Translations under genes and position numbers: made by a program
The notes under the pieces: model-generated
Databases searched by the model: none
Told to the model about the DNA's origin: nothing
What the model saw: the letters and a program-made list of their open reading frames with translations, nothing else
Assembly (NCBI GenBank): GCA_947179485.1
Contig: OX359248.1
Coordinates: 44,712,847-44,776,846 of the forward strand
DNA: 64,000 nucleotides
Source: Allacma fusca
Lineage: Eukaryota > Arthropoda > Collembola > Symphypleona > Sminthuridae
Direction: 5' to 3'
Part shown: positions 13,759 through 25,874 of the stretch, piece after piece
Position numbering within the stretch: the first letter of the stretch is position 1
Layout of the letters: the number at the start of each line of letters is the position of its first letter

Positions 13759-14632
13759 TAGTGTTGGCAAGTGCGATACTGCGATACGATATTATCGCAA
13801 ATATCGCCAAAAATATGTGCGATATTAGTGGCGATACTTATCGCCAATCATGCCGAGAATATCGGGTATCGACAACGGAAATTATTTTAAACTGCGAGTA
13901 CTTTCTGTCATATTTCTTTCGCGCGAGTCAAGTAAAAGGGTGCATAAGCAATCATGTCGTCGCTGAAGAGGCAAAATGGAGTATGTGCGCATGCTTTTGT
14001 ACAGCACTTAGACCATTTTGCCTCTTCATCGACGATATCCTCTACCTTTTGTTTTTACAACAATACAATTCGAGACCTTGTACGAGAAAAAACTTTTGAA
14101 CGGTTCAATTAAAATTTTTTGAACAAGCGTAGAATGTCGCATATAAACCCTAGATGTGCAACTTGAGTTTAAATTTTAAAATTTCACAATAATTTTACAA
14201 ATAAACATTCACAATTTTGAAAAATTCTGAATTTTTTAAAAATTAGAAAATTTAAGACTCATATATTAGATGCCCTACAACCACATTTTTGAAAAACTTC
14301 AGAAAAGTAGAAAGTATTTTTAAAATTTCAGTAACATCACATGACAGCCACAATGGTTGTCTTAGATGTAATATAGGTATAAAATTCAATATTTTGCATA
14401 CTAGATTCGCTCTCCATGTAATCGCCCAGTGATTACAACATTCAGATTTTTCATATATAATGACAAAGCCAATAGCTAGATCTGTTGATGTTAACTCTTT
14501 ATACTTCATGTGCTAAATCACTTTAGCAAAAAGTATCGGCGATACCCGATATTATCGCAAATATCGCAAAATTGCATTCTACCGATACCGATATTCCCGA
14601 TACTGACAAACTGGCGATACTTGCCAACCCTA
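13759..14632. mobile_element. Non-autonomous hAT element 2 (GCGATA type), nested in element 1
   Basis: Left end TAGTGTTGGCAAGT, right end (reverse complement) TAGGGTTGGCAAGT; perfect 8-bp target duplication ATATACAC (13751-13758, 14633-14640). Both ends carry arrays of GCGATA/TATCGC (13783-13865 and 14535-14620). It is 874 bp with no transposase. It contains a 24-bp inverted repeat in the middle (see separate entry). It must have inserted after element 1. Confidence 0.93.
13956..14036. repeat. 24-bp inverted repeat with 33-base loop inside hAT 2
   Basis: Arms 13956-13979 and 14013-14036 match at 22 of 24 positions (core TGAAGAGGCAAAATGG). The geometry would fold as a hairpin of pre-miRNA or mini-MITE size. 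A related string, GTCGTCGGTGATGAGGCAA, occurs at 19516-19534. Confidence 0.85.
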
Positions 14633-15472
14633 ATATACACGACCAAAAAGCATGTCGCGAATATAATGGGAACAATTGTTTTTGTCCCCGTCCCGAATAT
14701 AGTGGGGACGATTTGTTTTGTCCCCGTCCCGTCCCTGATATAATGGGGACAATTTTTTTTGTCCCCGTCCCGTCCCGAATATAATTGGGACAATTTTTTT
14801 GTCCCCGTCCCGTCCCGATTACGACATGGGGACAATTATTTTGTCCCCGGGGACGTCCCGTCCCGGTCCGTCCAGTGTCCCGACGTCCCGTCCCCGTCCC
14901 CGGCAGAAGCTCTGCCCCGTATGGCGGTACATGGAATTTATTTAAATTAACCATTTCGAAAAATACCATTCACAATCCTACGCCTCCATAACAGCACCGC
15001 GTTATAATAATGGGAACATTTTAAGAAATCTACAAAACTGTATAGAATCTGGAAATATCCATAAATTGAGCAGTGAACACTATCATTATAAAAATACTAT
15101 ACTATAAATACTATGCCACTATTATCATCATGTATGTATGTATGTACACATATCAGATTTCTGTATAATTATATAAAAAATAAAAATACATGGGTTGACA
15201 TAGTGTAGATATGTGACGTGCTTAGTGTGGCCACAAGGGTCTGGGCAGACTCAAGGTATAAGAAAAGAAAGTAAAGTGAGGATTTGGAGTAAGCATGAGC
15301 CTCAGGTTATTTGATTGTGTTGAGAGAGTCTCATCGCCCTCAGCTTTCTCCTTCCTCCTGGCCTTTGCCCAATGAAACCAAGATAATGGATGTATCTACG
15401 TCTGGTCTTGCGAGAGCTGAGATGAGGTCGGAAACCTGAACGTGAGGTTGGAAATAAGATTTCCCTATTTTC

Positions 15473-15518
15473 ACCACACACTCACACACACACACACACA
15501 CACACATACATACACACG
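15473..15518. repeat. (AC)n microsatellite
   Basis: Imperfect AC repeat with a few CATA steps; the Cys-Val ORF on the minus strand is its translation. Confidence 0.9.
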
Positions 15519-17239
15519 GGATCAACAGTCATGAAGATTACCTTGGTCCGGATCATGTTCCAAGGATTTACAGTTTAAACTCGCCCTAGCAATCACTCCT
15601 AATCCAATATTCTATTATGATCACTTTCTTGTATACCTACAGTATATATACAAAGCACAGTCCACTTACAATATAGAATCAATACTAAACCCAAAATCTG
15701 ACTCTTACACTCTCTTGCCACATTTCTCTTGTAAGCATTAAAATTAGTATTACACTAAATGGGAAACTCTCCAAATATCCTCTCCCTATAGATATGCATA
15801 ATATAATTACATAGATTGCACTATAAATGCTTTTGCCCGTGAAATTTCTGCAAGGAGCTCCATTATAGTAACAGGCCACTGTACATGTAATTATATAAGA
15901 GTAATAAGGAGGAAATTAATGAGAGAATTTTCCTCCCTCAGAATGGCTGTTCCTTTGGATTTTTTCAAATGTTTTATGCGCCACTCTTACGGGCAGAGCC
16001 AAGTGTATGTAATAGATCCTGGAGCAATAACATGGGAAATATTCTGGGAACTCTATACATGGATACATGTATAAATATAGATACATTGGAATAATTATAC
16101 ATACAGGGTTGTCAAAAAAAAAATAGATCGGTGGGATGATCTGCTCAAGGGATGTGTTGATCTTGTAATGGGAGCTGTAGATATATTGGAACTTGTCTTT
16201 TAATTTGGAATTCTCCCTTCCTCATCTGCTCAGGGCTGACACATGATGCGAAAAGTTTCCTACGCCCAATATAATGACGGCTTTGATTAAAAGACACTGT
16301 CATGTTTGCCACACTCCGAGTCCGAGGTCTAGGAAACGGAATTTTAGGTGAAAATGTTTCCTTTAATATCCTCAGGACACCTACATATGTAATTATGTAT
16401 ATGCTACGAAAATCTACGAAACCTACAATCCTATTTGGATAAATTCATTGATCTCTTCCACAGCGCCGACTCCGCCTCCCGCAGCATCCCGAAAAAAAAC
16501 CATCTTCTGGAATCCTCTCCCAGTCTCCATACACTGCCCATTATCATGTCAGTCCATATGAGAGGAATATGTACAGTGTACGCTCCCTGTGGCACACTCT
16601 CCTTCAAAACATTCTCTTCATAAAAAAAAATATTGACCCATCATCCGCATTGATTTCAAAGAAATTCCAAGTCCCTACATCTTTTCCTGCAAGAGTCCCT
16701 AACTAGAGTTGCTTCCATAGTCCCAGTGCACTGGGTGGTGAGCTCATTTGGGAATTTCACATTGGAGTCGGATCTCTGTAAGGAAATAAATGATGGACAC
16801 TATGACATTCGGATTTTTGATTGTTGGGGGGGGGGTGCTGTGATAGGGACCCTGCACTGTGTATTATGCCATACATTGGATGATAGTTGGGATTTCGGAT
16901 GCTGGAGCATCAACTCTTTCTTACCATATCTTGCTTTTAGGGATTGAGGGAAAGTCTATTATCTGGAGATCGATTGTAGAAAAAAATGCAGACACCGTGG
17001 GCTCCTAAGCTCCTCGCACTTATCAAGACATTATGGCTCAGTAGCCTCCGCTCCCCGAGTCTTCCCAAAAAATATTCGACTCACACGTCCATATGTGTAC
17101 ACAAGAATACATTTTCCCCGTCTCAGAGTCGTAATCACTCAACGCCAAAATCCTATAAGTTCCGCTCACTCCATCTCCTCCTCCCAATTCTTTTTTTATT
17201 ATTCCGCTCAAAATGGAAATAGTATACAAACCGTTCTTC

Positions 17240-17264
17240 AAAAAAAAAAAAAAAAAAAAAAAAA
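17240..17264. repeat. Poly(A) run of 25
   Basis: Uninterrupted A-run. No element with a poly(A) tail or target duplication is evident to its left. Confidence 0.9.
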
Positions 17265-18572
17265 CCCCGCAACTTAATATCTACTTCTTATACGAATCCT
17301 ATTCCGCCAACTTTAACACTTTTCAACAAATCCCACAGAGGCGGACGTATAGAGAGATACATTCGAGTCCATTCTGCATTATCTATTTTAATGCATTATG
17401 ACAGTTGTCATTCTCAGGATTCAGTTCCAGTAGTCCCTTTATAACACCATAGTTCAAGGAAATGGTTACCTTCTCTCCGTACAGTGCACTCTTGTTATAA
17501 AGGGCCCTCCTAAGAATTTCCTATAATAGTGTCAGAATAATAATTATTACCTCCTTTAAATTATCAGCAAATATTACAATAATATTAGGATTACATTAGG
17601 ATTTATCAACCCCTCAAAATAAGTATACAGTAGACCCACTGTATTACGGGGAAATATCCATGTGTTTGCAGTCAAACCTAGTTGGGATGGTAGCTGTGAA
17701 TCTTTTAGAGAATCTCTCTTAGCTCGTGACTATAGTTCCTTTCGAGCGGATGTTGTCCAATGGAATTGTCACAGGTGCTTTTTATAGGACAGCTCTGTAC
17801 GGGGTTCTCCACTTGGGGCGGGCTTTTGGATCCAGGCGTAATAATTATACAAAGGGGCCCACTGTATTTCAATAACGAGTCCCTTCGGAGAGGAACTGTA
17901 CTTTCCTCCATTATATTTAAGTGCGTTTTGGAAATTGAGCCCGCCCCGTCTGTGACTGAAAAAGTTTGGAGTCTTGAGGAAACTTTGGGTCTTCAAAATA
18001 CATATGTACATACGTATGTATAGATATAGTACCGAGGAGAATTCCCAGTCTCACCAGCCATTAGGAGTTTACAGGGATTTCTCCATGTATTAGGACCACC
18101 CCGTCAGAGGAGAAAAAGTTCGAGGGGAAAACTCCCAACCAGAGTCCATTCCATTGGAAATAATTGAGATGTGACAGGGATGTGGGACGGTGTCCAAATA
18201 TGGTTTTGGGTTCAGGTAGAAAATGTTGTACAAACGGCTCCGGGGATATTTTACTAGAGCTATACAGTATGTATACTGTACATGTTTGATTATACCTCAG
18301 GACTTTTGCTATTGGAGGGAGAAGAATTTCTATATATTTTCCGTGTACGAATATTATATGCTTGTAGCCATTGAGCTTTGAAATTTAAACAGGTTATGTG
18401 TACAGTTGGTATGAGTTGGGCTCGTGCGAGACTCTTTTTATAGAGATCGTTCTTGCAGCAAGAGATTGTAAAAGCATTGTTTCTCTCGTCCGTTATAGGG
18501 AGAGTATAGTACATATGGGTATGTACACCCTACAGTAGCTTATGAATTTTTTTTTTGAATGACAATAGCATA

Positions 18573-18832
18573 ATGGGGATGATGGATGGTTTTGCAGGAC
18601 TCCTGGGCTCTTCAGCAGGATCAAAAATTCATAATTTTGGACTGACTCGAAGTCCCATGGAGCGGAAGGATGTTTGTGGGGAGGACGGGGATGAGATGGA
18701 ACAAGTCCGAGGAGATGATCAAGGACTGTCGAGACTGGGTTTAAATGATGTGGTGGAGCCCATCATGGACGCCAGTTTCCAGGATGACTTCGACGACATC
18801 CATTCCGAGTACCAGTGGTTCACCGAGAGTGG
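18573..18832 (+). CDS. RUSC-like gene, coding exon 1
   Basis: The frame opens at ATG 18573 (context ATAATGG). An in-frame TGA at 18543 excludes longer N-terminal extension in genomic frame, and two very short upstream ORFs (ATGs near 18543 and 18559) precede it. A T-run followed by AATAG at 18564-18568 could also be a 3' splice site, so an untranslated exon may lie upstream. The exon encodes an acidic segment ending in SEYQWFTESG and stops in phase 2 at the donor GTAAGG (18833). Confidence 0.75.
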
Positions 18833-21800
18833 GTAAGGACACATTTTTAGCCACGCACTTCCTTCACATCACTCATGTGGTGGTCAGGATTCTCCCTGTG
18901 TCAGAGTGCCCCGGTTGTCCCAAAACTCCTTACCCCACCCCGACTCATCACCATCCACTCCGACTCACGTAAGGGAATCTCTGATATTTATTTCCTGGCC
19001 GTTTGTAAAAGGGAACAATTATTAGATACACAAAATAAAATCAATTATAATTTATTAGTACTCCGTACCTCAAATAGTATCTACTTTTCCTACGACAGGG
19101 GATAATGTATTACTTGGGGTTAATACCCCAAATTCCTCCCACCGTATCCTCTCCTTAAGCTTATTTAATCCCATCTGTGATCAAAAATCTCCTCAGCTCA
19201 GGAGCGCTTGGATGTACGGTAAGTATGTACATCCCAGTATTTCCCGAGTGTATTTTTCCTAGGGATCTTTATGGTACAGGACGCTCAAATTTCGGTATTA
19301 AGTTCCTTATTACTTTACAAATTCCTTATAAATCCAAGACGCAAAACACAAAAGTATTCCTTTTTAAATGTCACCTACATATGTACATACATACAATAAG
19401 CTCTTGTTGTTAGAGTCGGTATGCTCTATCGACGTTTTTTAATACAGAATATCTTTCCAATTAATTTCCTTTGAAATATTAAGAATATATTTTTGGAGTT
19501 ATATGAGGCTCATATGTCGTCGGTGATGAGGCAATCTGTTTTTGATTAAATAAGAAATTTTCTAAATCAATTTTTGATTCAATACCAAAATGCTGTAATC
19601 TTGTTATTGATTCAATTTTAAAGGGTATAAATCTATATTGGATTATTTTTCACATTTGGTTTCAGTGGAATCCATTTTTATTACAAATAGTTTTTATAAT
19701 AAAAATCGATTCAGCAAAAGCAAAACGTTTTAAAGTTATTCGAAATTGAATGCAAAATGTTCTAAATCAATTCTGGACTGAAAACAAAATGTTCGAAATT
19801 CATTTGAAATTGAATGCAAAATGTTCTAAAAATATTTGAAATTGAATGGAAAATGTTCTAAAAATATTTGAAATTGAATGCAAAATGTTCTAAATCTATT
19901 TGAATTTGAATGCAAAATGTTCGAAATCAATTCTGGATTGAAAGCAAAATGTTCGAAATCCATTTTAAGTTGAATGCAAAATGTTCGAAATCCATTTTAA
20001 GTTGAATGCAAAATGTTCGAAATCCATTTTAAGTTGAATGCAAAATGTTCTAAAACTATTTAAAATTGAATGCAAAATGTTCTAAATTTATTTGAATTTG
20101 AAAGCAAAATGTTCTAAATTTATTTGAATTTGAAAGCAAAATGTTCTAAATTTATTTGAATTTGAAAGCAAAATGTTCTAAATTTATTTGAATTTGAAAG
20201 CAAAATGTTCTAAATTTATTTGAATTTGAAAGCAAAATGTTCTAAATTTATTTGAATTTGAAAGCAAAATGTTCTAAATTTATTTGAATTTGAAAGCAAA
20301 ATGTTCTAAATTTATTTGAATTTGAAAGCAAAATGTTTTAAATCAATTCTGGTTTGAAAGCAAAACGTTCTAAATCAATTCTGGATTGAAAGCAAAATAT
20401 TCTAAATCAATTCTGGGTTGAAAGCAAAATGTTTGAAATCCATTTTAAATTGAATGCAAAACGTTCTAAATTTATTTCAATTGGAATGCAAATTGTTCTA
20501 AATCAATTCTGGGTTGAAAGCTAAATGTTCGAAATCTATTTTCGATTAATTGCCAAACGGTTTGCTTATAGTTTCAATAAAACCAAAATGGACTTCTCTT
20601 CACAATAAAAAAACGTGTCAGATGTCTATTTGCATTTCGGGAAATACACCTGGAACATTTTGCCTTTAATTGCTAATATATTTAGAACATTTTACTTTTA
20701 ATTTGAAATGCATCCAGAACAGTTGGCTTTCCCACTGCTAAAGGTCTCATGGAAATTGAACAGCGTGATGGAAAGTTTGGAAATGATTTTTGCCTTCTAA
20801 AGACATTGCTATTCCAAGGCTCTGTGAATTACATATGTATGTAGCTCCAGCTCACGGCACACTACAAACCGTAAGGTGACTTTGTGCTGAGGTTGCTGAG
20901 CGTGTTTAGAAAACAGTGTGGAGTTGAGTGTGAGAGAGCTGTAATGTCGGAAAGGTGACTCCTACGACAAGGAAGGTTTAATGCAGTAAGTCCCGGGAAG
21001 GAAGGTTCGCCAACAAATCCACACGAAGAGAGATGTGAGTTGAGATAATAAAAAATCCTACTCCAACTTCCCCTGACGTACTTTGTGACTCCACATAGTT
21101 TCACCTCTAATTATACCATTTATTTTAGTCCTGGATTACTGGGCCTTTCACACACGACAAAACTATATCTACAGTTAGTAATTGCATAGCCCCGCACATG
21201 TGAACGAAACAATTTACAAGTCTCAAGTGTTATGCACCAATTTAGTCAATACTTCCAACAAGTGTTATTCCTTCTCCCAACATTTCATCTCACTCCAGAC
21301 TCACCACTAATAACAACCCACTTCTTCTAATAGTCAATCTACGCATTTCACTCAATTAGGCCCTCCATGCAGTGCACTCTCTCCATGAGGGACGCCCCTT
21401 GATCAACCAGGACTGTCCAAGGAAAAACATTCCCTCACATCCGCCCTTTCATCTAAATTTTTGTCTCCCTCAAAAATCATTTTAGGACAAGCGCCCTAAA
21501 AGTTCGAGGAAATTTAAGGGTCGTTGTAGAATTAGCCGTGACTGTAGTACAGTAGTACGAAAGGTCCGTACATTTTGCAATTCCTGAAATCAGAGGGAAT
21601 TCCTCAAGTGAGACTGGGTGCGACAGTAATTTTTGATGTAATTTCCGAAATTGTGAGAAAATTTATTTCCTCCTAATAATTAAGTCCGGGAGGATTCCTT
21701 CCGCACGTGTTTCCTCGCTAATTATTTTTTTTGCCAAAATTCATTAAAATAAATGGAGTCGGGAACATAGCGTGGAAACATCTTGGTCACACTGTAATAA

Positions 21801-24800
21801 TAAATAATGACATTGCTCCGCTTTACCGTTACGCCTGTCATTTTGAGGTAGCTTATTTTCTTCTACACAATTATTTTTCCACTTGTTTCATTTCATTATT
21901 TTCCCCCTGTTAAGAAGCAAAATTAACTCCGACTGCCCAAGTCCCCAGATTTAAAGACACTTGTGTACAAAAATGTTAGCATTTAAAATTTTAATTAATT
22001 TGTTAGCTACTAGAACTTATTTTAACATTTAACGGGTTAAGAAACAAATTTGGGCTGTTCACAGATGTCTGTTTTGGTTCTTAACTCTTGTTTCTTTAGT
22101 GCAAGGTTGGATGATGAGTGATTCAATTGTGCTCCTTAGCAGACGAGGTATTATTTTGGTTGGGAGTATAATGGTTACCTGAGAGTTAAAAGGTTCCGCT
22201 CGAAAGAGGGGATTGAATTTTTAGTGGGAGAAAAATGTTTTGCTCAGTGGAAAATAGAATTAGGTTTCGGAAAAAGGGGACGGCTTTTGTAGAGACTAAA
22301 GAGCTTTTCTACATTTGAATGGGTTGAAAAGGAAAGGACTTTATGGAGCATTGTTTTGATCCTGGACCTGAAAGAAGCACATTAAAAATCCAGAGCTTTG
22401 GGGTTGACATCCTAAACGAGAACTAGTTTCAAATTTAATGTTGGACGTGGAAGAAGAGGAGGGTCTTTGGCAGTGAAGCGTTTGCGGAACAAAGTTTCCG
22501 CATTTATTAGTCAACAGAGTCACTTTCTCCACTTTCTACGCCGTCAAAGCACAACTTCCAATTCATTTATAAGGCGCACTGGGTCACTTCAAACATTCCT
22601 ACTCCTCCCCCCCTTTCTTTATTTTCGGGCAAAATATTTATTCCGGATATTTTTTCTACAATTTTTCCAAGCGAGGTTCCATTTTTCAAATTTTCCTTGC
22701 AAATTCAAAATTTATCTCAAATTTTAAGAGTTCTTCATTTTTCGATTTACCCTCAAATTTTCCATGAAAATTCTGTATTTCCATCAAATTTTTAAATTCT
22801 ATCTCAAATTTTTAACTTTTACCTCATTTTTTTAAATTCTATCTCAGATTTTAAAATTTACTCTTTAATTTTTAAATTGACCTTCAAATTTTTTAATTCA
22901 CCCAGAAATTTTTTAATTCACCCAGAAATTTTTTAATTCACCCAGAAATTTTTTAATTCACCCAGAAATTTTTTAATTCACCCAGAAATTTTTTAATTCA
23001 CCCAGAAATTTTTTAATTCACCCAGAAATTTTTAAATTCTCATTGAATTTTTCAATTCCCCTACAAATTTTACAAACTTCCCTCAAATTTGAAAAATGAA
23101 AAGAATTCATTTTGAATAACGTTTGGTGAGAATTTTCGAGGTTTTAAAGAAAAGGAGAAGGAAATGATGGGGAGTGGGTTGCGTATTTGAAGGGACCCCC
23201 CCGGAAGATGTGGTGTTATCTGTGAGAGAAAAATTCTGAGGGAGGACAATACTCACATTTATTTGAGGAGTGAGTGACTCTCGTTGGAAAGAGTAAGATC
23301 CGGAGGAGTGGATGAGGAGACAAGTGCATAAGGAATAGACGGGAGGGGAAGGAACGGAGGAAAAACCCGGTGCTCTTTTTTAGCCAGTCGGGCTCCGTCG
23401 CCCGTGAAATGGAAGAATTGTGCTGAGCATGGGAAGAGGACTTGGTAGTTGATATAGGGTCCTTCGTCTTTGGCTCATGCATTTTATTAGCCAAGCGTGA
23501 GGTGAAGCTTTGATGGTTGGGAGTTCCTCCTCACTCACTCCGCATCACAAAAGTTCCACTCATTTGAATACAATTCAGACCTTTTGTCACGTTGTCAGGT
23601 GCGGAGCATCCATCAAAGAGCTCCCTTACCTCAGTACAGTAAGCACCCATTACTACATCTAACCATCCGCTACGGAGCAAAGGTCAAAGTCGGCACACAT
23701 CTTCCCCCAAAGTTCTTCTACCATGAAAGTGCACCATTCCTCTCACCGGCAAATTTCCAAAAGTCAATAACCCTTTCATTCAAACATTAACTACAGATAC
23801 GTATTCCCATGAATTCTCGAACCGGGTGTACCTCTCAGTTCTTCCAGCAAAAGTGAAAACAGTGCTAGCGTATAGCTTTTAACTCCTAAATTCACTGTCC
23901 ATACAAACCAAACCAAACATACGGACAGCTGTTAAGAAGCTAAAACGATCCTTCCCAATCGTCTCTGAAATTACGAATAAAATCTTAAGAAAGCTATTAA
24001 GAACAAAAAGGACACACAGGCAAGCGATTGTCAATAAAAATCTTTTTTTTAAACATTCCTTTGAAGAAGGAAAACCGAATTTTGGGAATGTTACCGAAAT
24101 TCGTGTATTTATTTGGGAAGCTGTTAAGAGACCAAATCGAGGATTTGGTGAAAGAAAAAGGTTGAATTGTCAAAGATCCCAACATGGACGTTCCCTGGAC
24201 TAAAACAGGTGGTTAGTTAAGAGTCAAAGTTTGACAAATGTTTCTAGAAAATCTTCCAAGCTCCCATTTCCCTTTTAACCCACGATCCTATGAGTGAGTT
24301 CATTCGTTGAGATTAATATTTCCCGTTGGTCTGCTCATTGTCAGAGGTGACATTCTCCCTGCTTTACCCTCCTCATTTATTTTTATATTGAAGAGCACCA
24401 GCTCGTTTTGAACTCTCAATAGAATAATTTAAGATGGAATAAAGATGCTTTTAAAAAGTTGGAGGAGCGGCTCTTACAATAAAATAGTAAACTAATGTTA
24501 GAGCAAGGCTCAATGGAGTTCCCAGAGGCTTATAATGCGGTCGGAGAGACTAAGGTTGTTCGGGAGTAAGACATGATGTGAGTGAGGGCCAATGGGAGAT
24601 TGGTATTTAGGAACTGGCTCCCGAGAATCTTTTGTCGAAACCACAACAAGGGGAAGGGAAGACACAAGTGAAATAATTACGAGCCTATATGCACGCCCAC
24701 AAGCCCCACGTAAAGGACAAGTGGGATTAAGGATAAAGGTTAACAGGAGCTATACAATTTCCCATCACGCAATGGTAGAAAGTCTTTCCAGAGACCTCAC

Positions 24801-25787
24801 ATCACACAGGCCCATACTCTCCATTCTCCCCATTACAATCCCTTCAACGAGTACGTATATATGTACATATGCACATTATGTACATACCACGAAAGCCGAG
24901 CACTGCTCCAAAAGCAACAAATTCACAGGAGAGTGACTCATGCTCTCGTGAATAATGGGATTTTACGCACAGTGTTCCCAAAACTGAGTAAACTCCAAGC
25001 GCTAAGAAGCAATTGGGAGCTTTTGTCAATTTTGAATTCATAAAATCAATATTAAACTACCAGAATATGAGACTTGTGTCAGAGTATATAAGTACAACTA
25101 AAGATGCTCAGAGACAAAGTAGCTGCATAGATTTTGCTGCCAGGCCAAAAATTATTTATGAATTTGTTAATTAAGCGGTAGGGAAGGATTTCGGGGATAA
25201 TTAAAAGCTACTAACAAAATTTACGGGAAGATTAAGAGGGAAAAGGATTCCTGGCGAGGACATTCAGAGTAATTACTCTAACCCTCAGATTTTTAAATGT
25301 TTCAAGAGTAAATGTAAGTGTGAAGATAAAATTAGGGCACTTGAAATTGTGAGAAGTACAAAAGTGAAAGGTAAAATTTTTAAAGGGAGGAAAGTATGAA
25401 AGATAGGATGATTAAAAAAATATAATAATAAAGAATAATCGGGCTGGGATCCTTAGCGGACGGTGAGTGAATGAGTGTGTGAGTGAGTAAGTGAGCTGAG
25501 GCCTTGTACAGCATGTATTTGCGTGGGTGATATAGAGTATGTTTTGAGGTATATGTTGGTTTTGTGGACATAGATTCGGAGCGGATGGCGCTAACCTCTC
25601 GATGGGGAATTTCCCCACACCGCTCTGTATCGGTGTGGGAACGGATTTGGAGTTTGATGCTACGATGGCCCACATTGACATGGAAGACTTCCACTCGCAA
25701 GACATTCTATTAAGGTTCCCTCCTCTCTGTGCTTCAGATCTCCAGGTTCGATTCTAATTAAGTCTCATTTACACGCCTTCCGTTCCC

Positions 25788-25874
<87 letters not shown>

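Larger units (their letters stand above)
13153..14914. mobile_element. Non-autonomous hAT element 1 (GTCCCC type)
   Basis: The inverted ends are CAGAGCTTCTATTGGGGAC on the left and CAGAGCTTCTGCCGGGGAC on the right (reverse complement), 16 of 19 identical. A perfect 8-bp target duplication, CCCCGTAT, flanks it (13145-13152 and 14915-14922). Subterminal regions (13165-13435 and 14665-14905) are dense arrays of GTCCCCGTCCCGTCCC with complementary GGGGACA. No transposase is visible; most of the inside is a second hAT element (13759-14632). It is host of a nested insertion and itself sits in the GGTAA-motif region. Confidence 0.92.
14992..18540. other. Non-coding, upstream of the RUSC-like gene
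   Basis: No gene recognised. It holds an AC microsatellite (15473-15518), a long A-run (17240-17264) and TACAGT-type motifs near 15657, 17480, 17627 and 17850. The stretch just before exon 1 would contain a promoter if transcription starts nearby, but I see no convincing core promoter. Confidence 0.35.
18833..25573 (+). other. Intron 1 of the RUSC-like gene (6.7 kb), repeat-laden
   Basis: It contains the 32-bp array, the 20-bp array at 22.9 kb and a GC-richer, purine-rich patch at about 23160-23480 that could be an alternative promoter or exon. I saw no further exon with matching phase; exon 1 joins exon 2 in phase. Confidence 0.5.

Noticed and set aside
13102-14969. Several ORFs rich in Gly-Thr-Asp or Ser-Pro-Val
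   Set aside because: They are translations of the GTCCCC subterminal arrays of hAT element 1.
10985-14990. Terminal inverted repeats for the GGTAA-motif region
   Set aside because: CACTACAGTGATATGG on the left and the reverse complement of the 14.96-kb end are only loosely alike, and no 8-bp duplication fits, so I did not claim exact ends.
17180-17270. Retroposed copy ending in the 25-base A-run
   Set aside because: No target duplication or recognisable source sequence next to the A-run.
25745-25760. GGTTCGATTC as a tRNA T-arm
   Set aside because: No matching acceptor, D or anticodon arms on either side; it is the exon 2 donor region. No tRNA gene was found elsewhere either.
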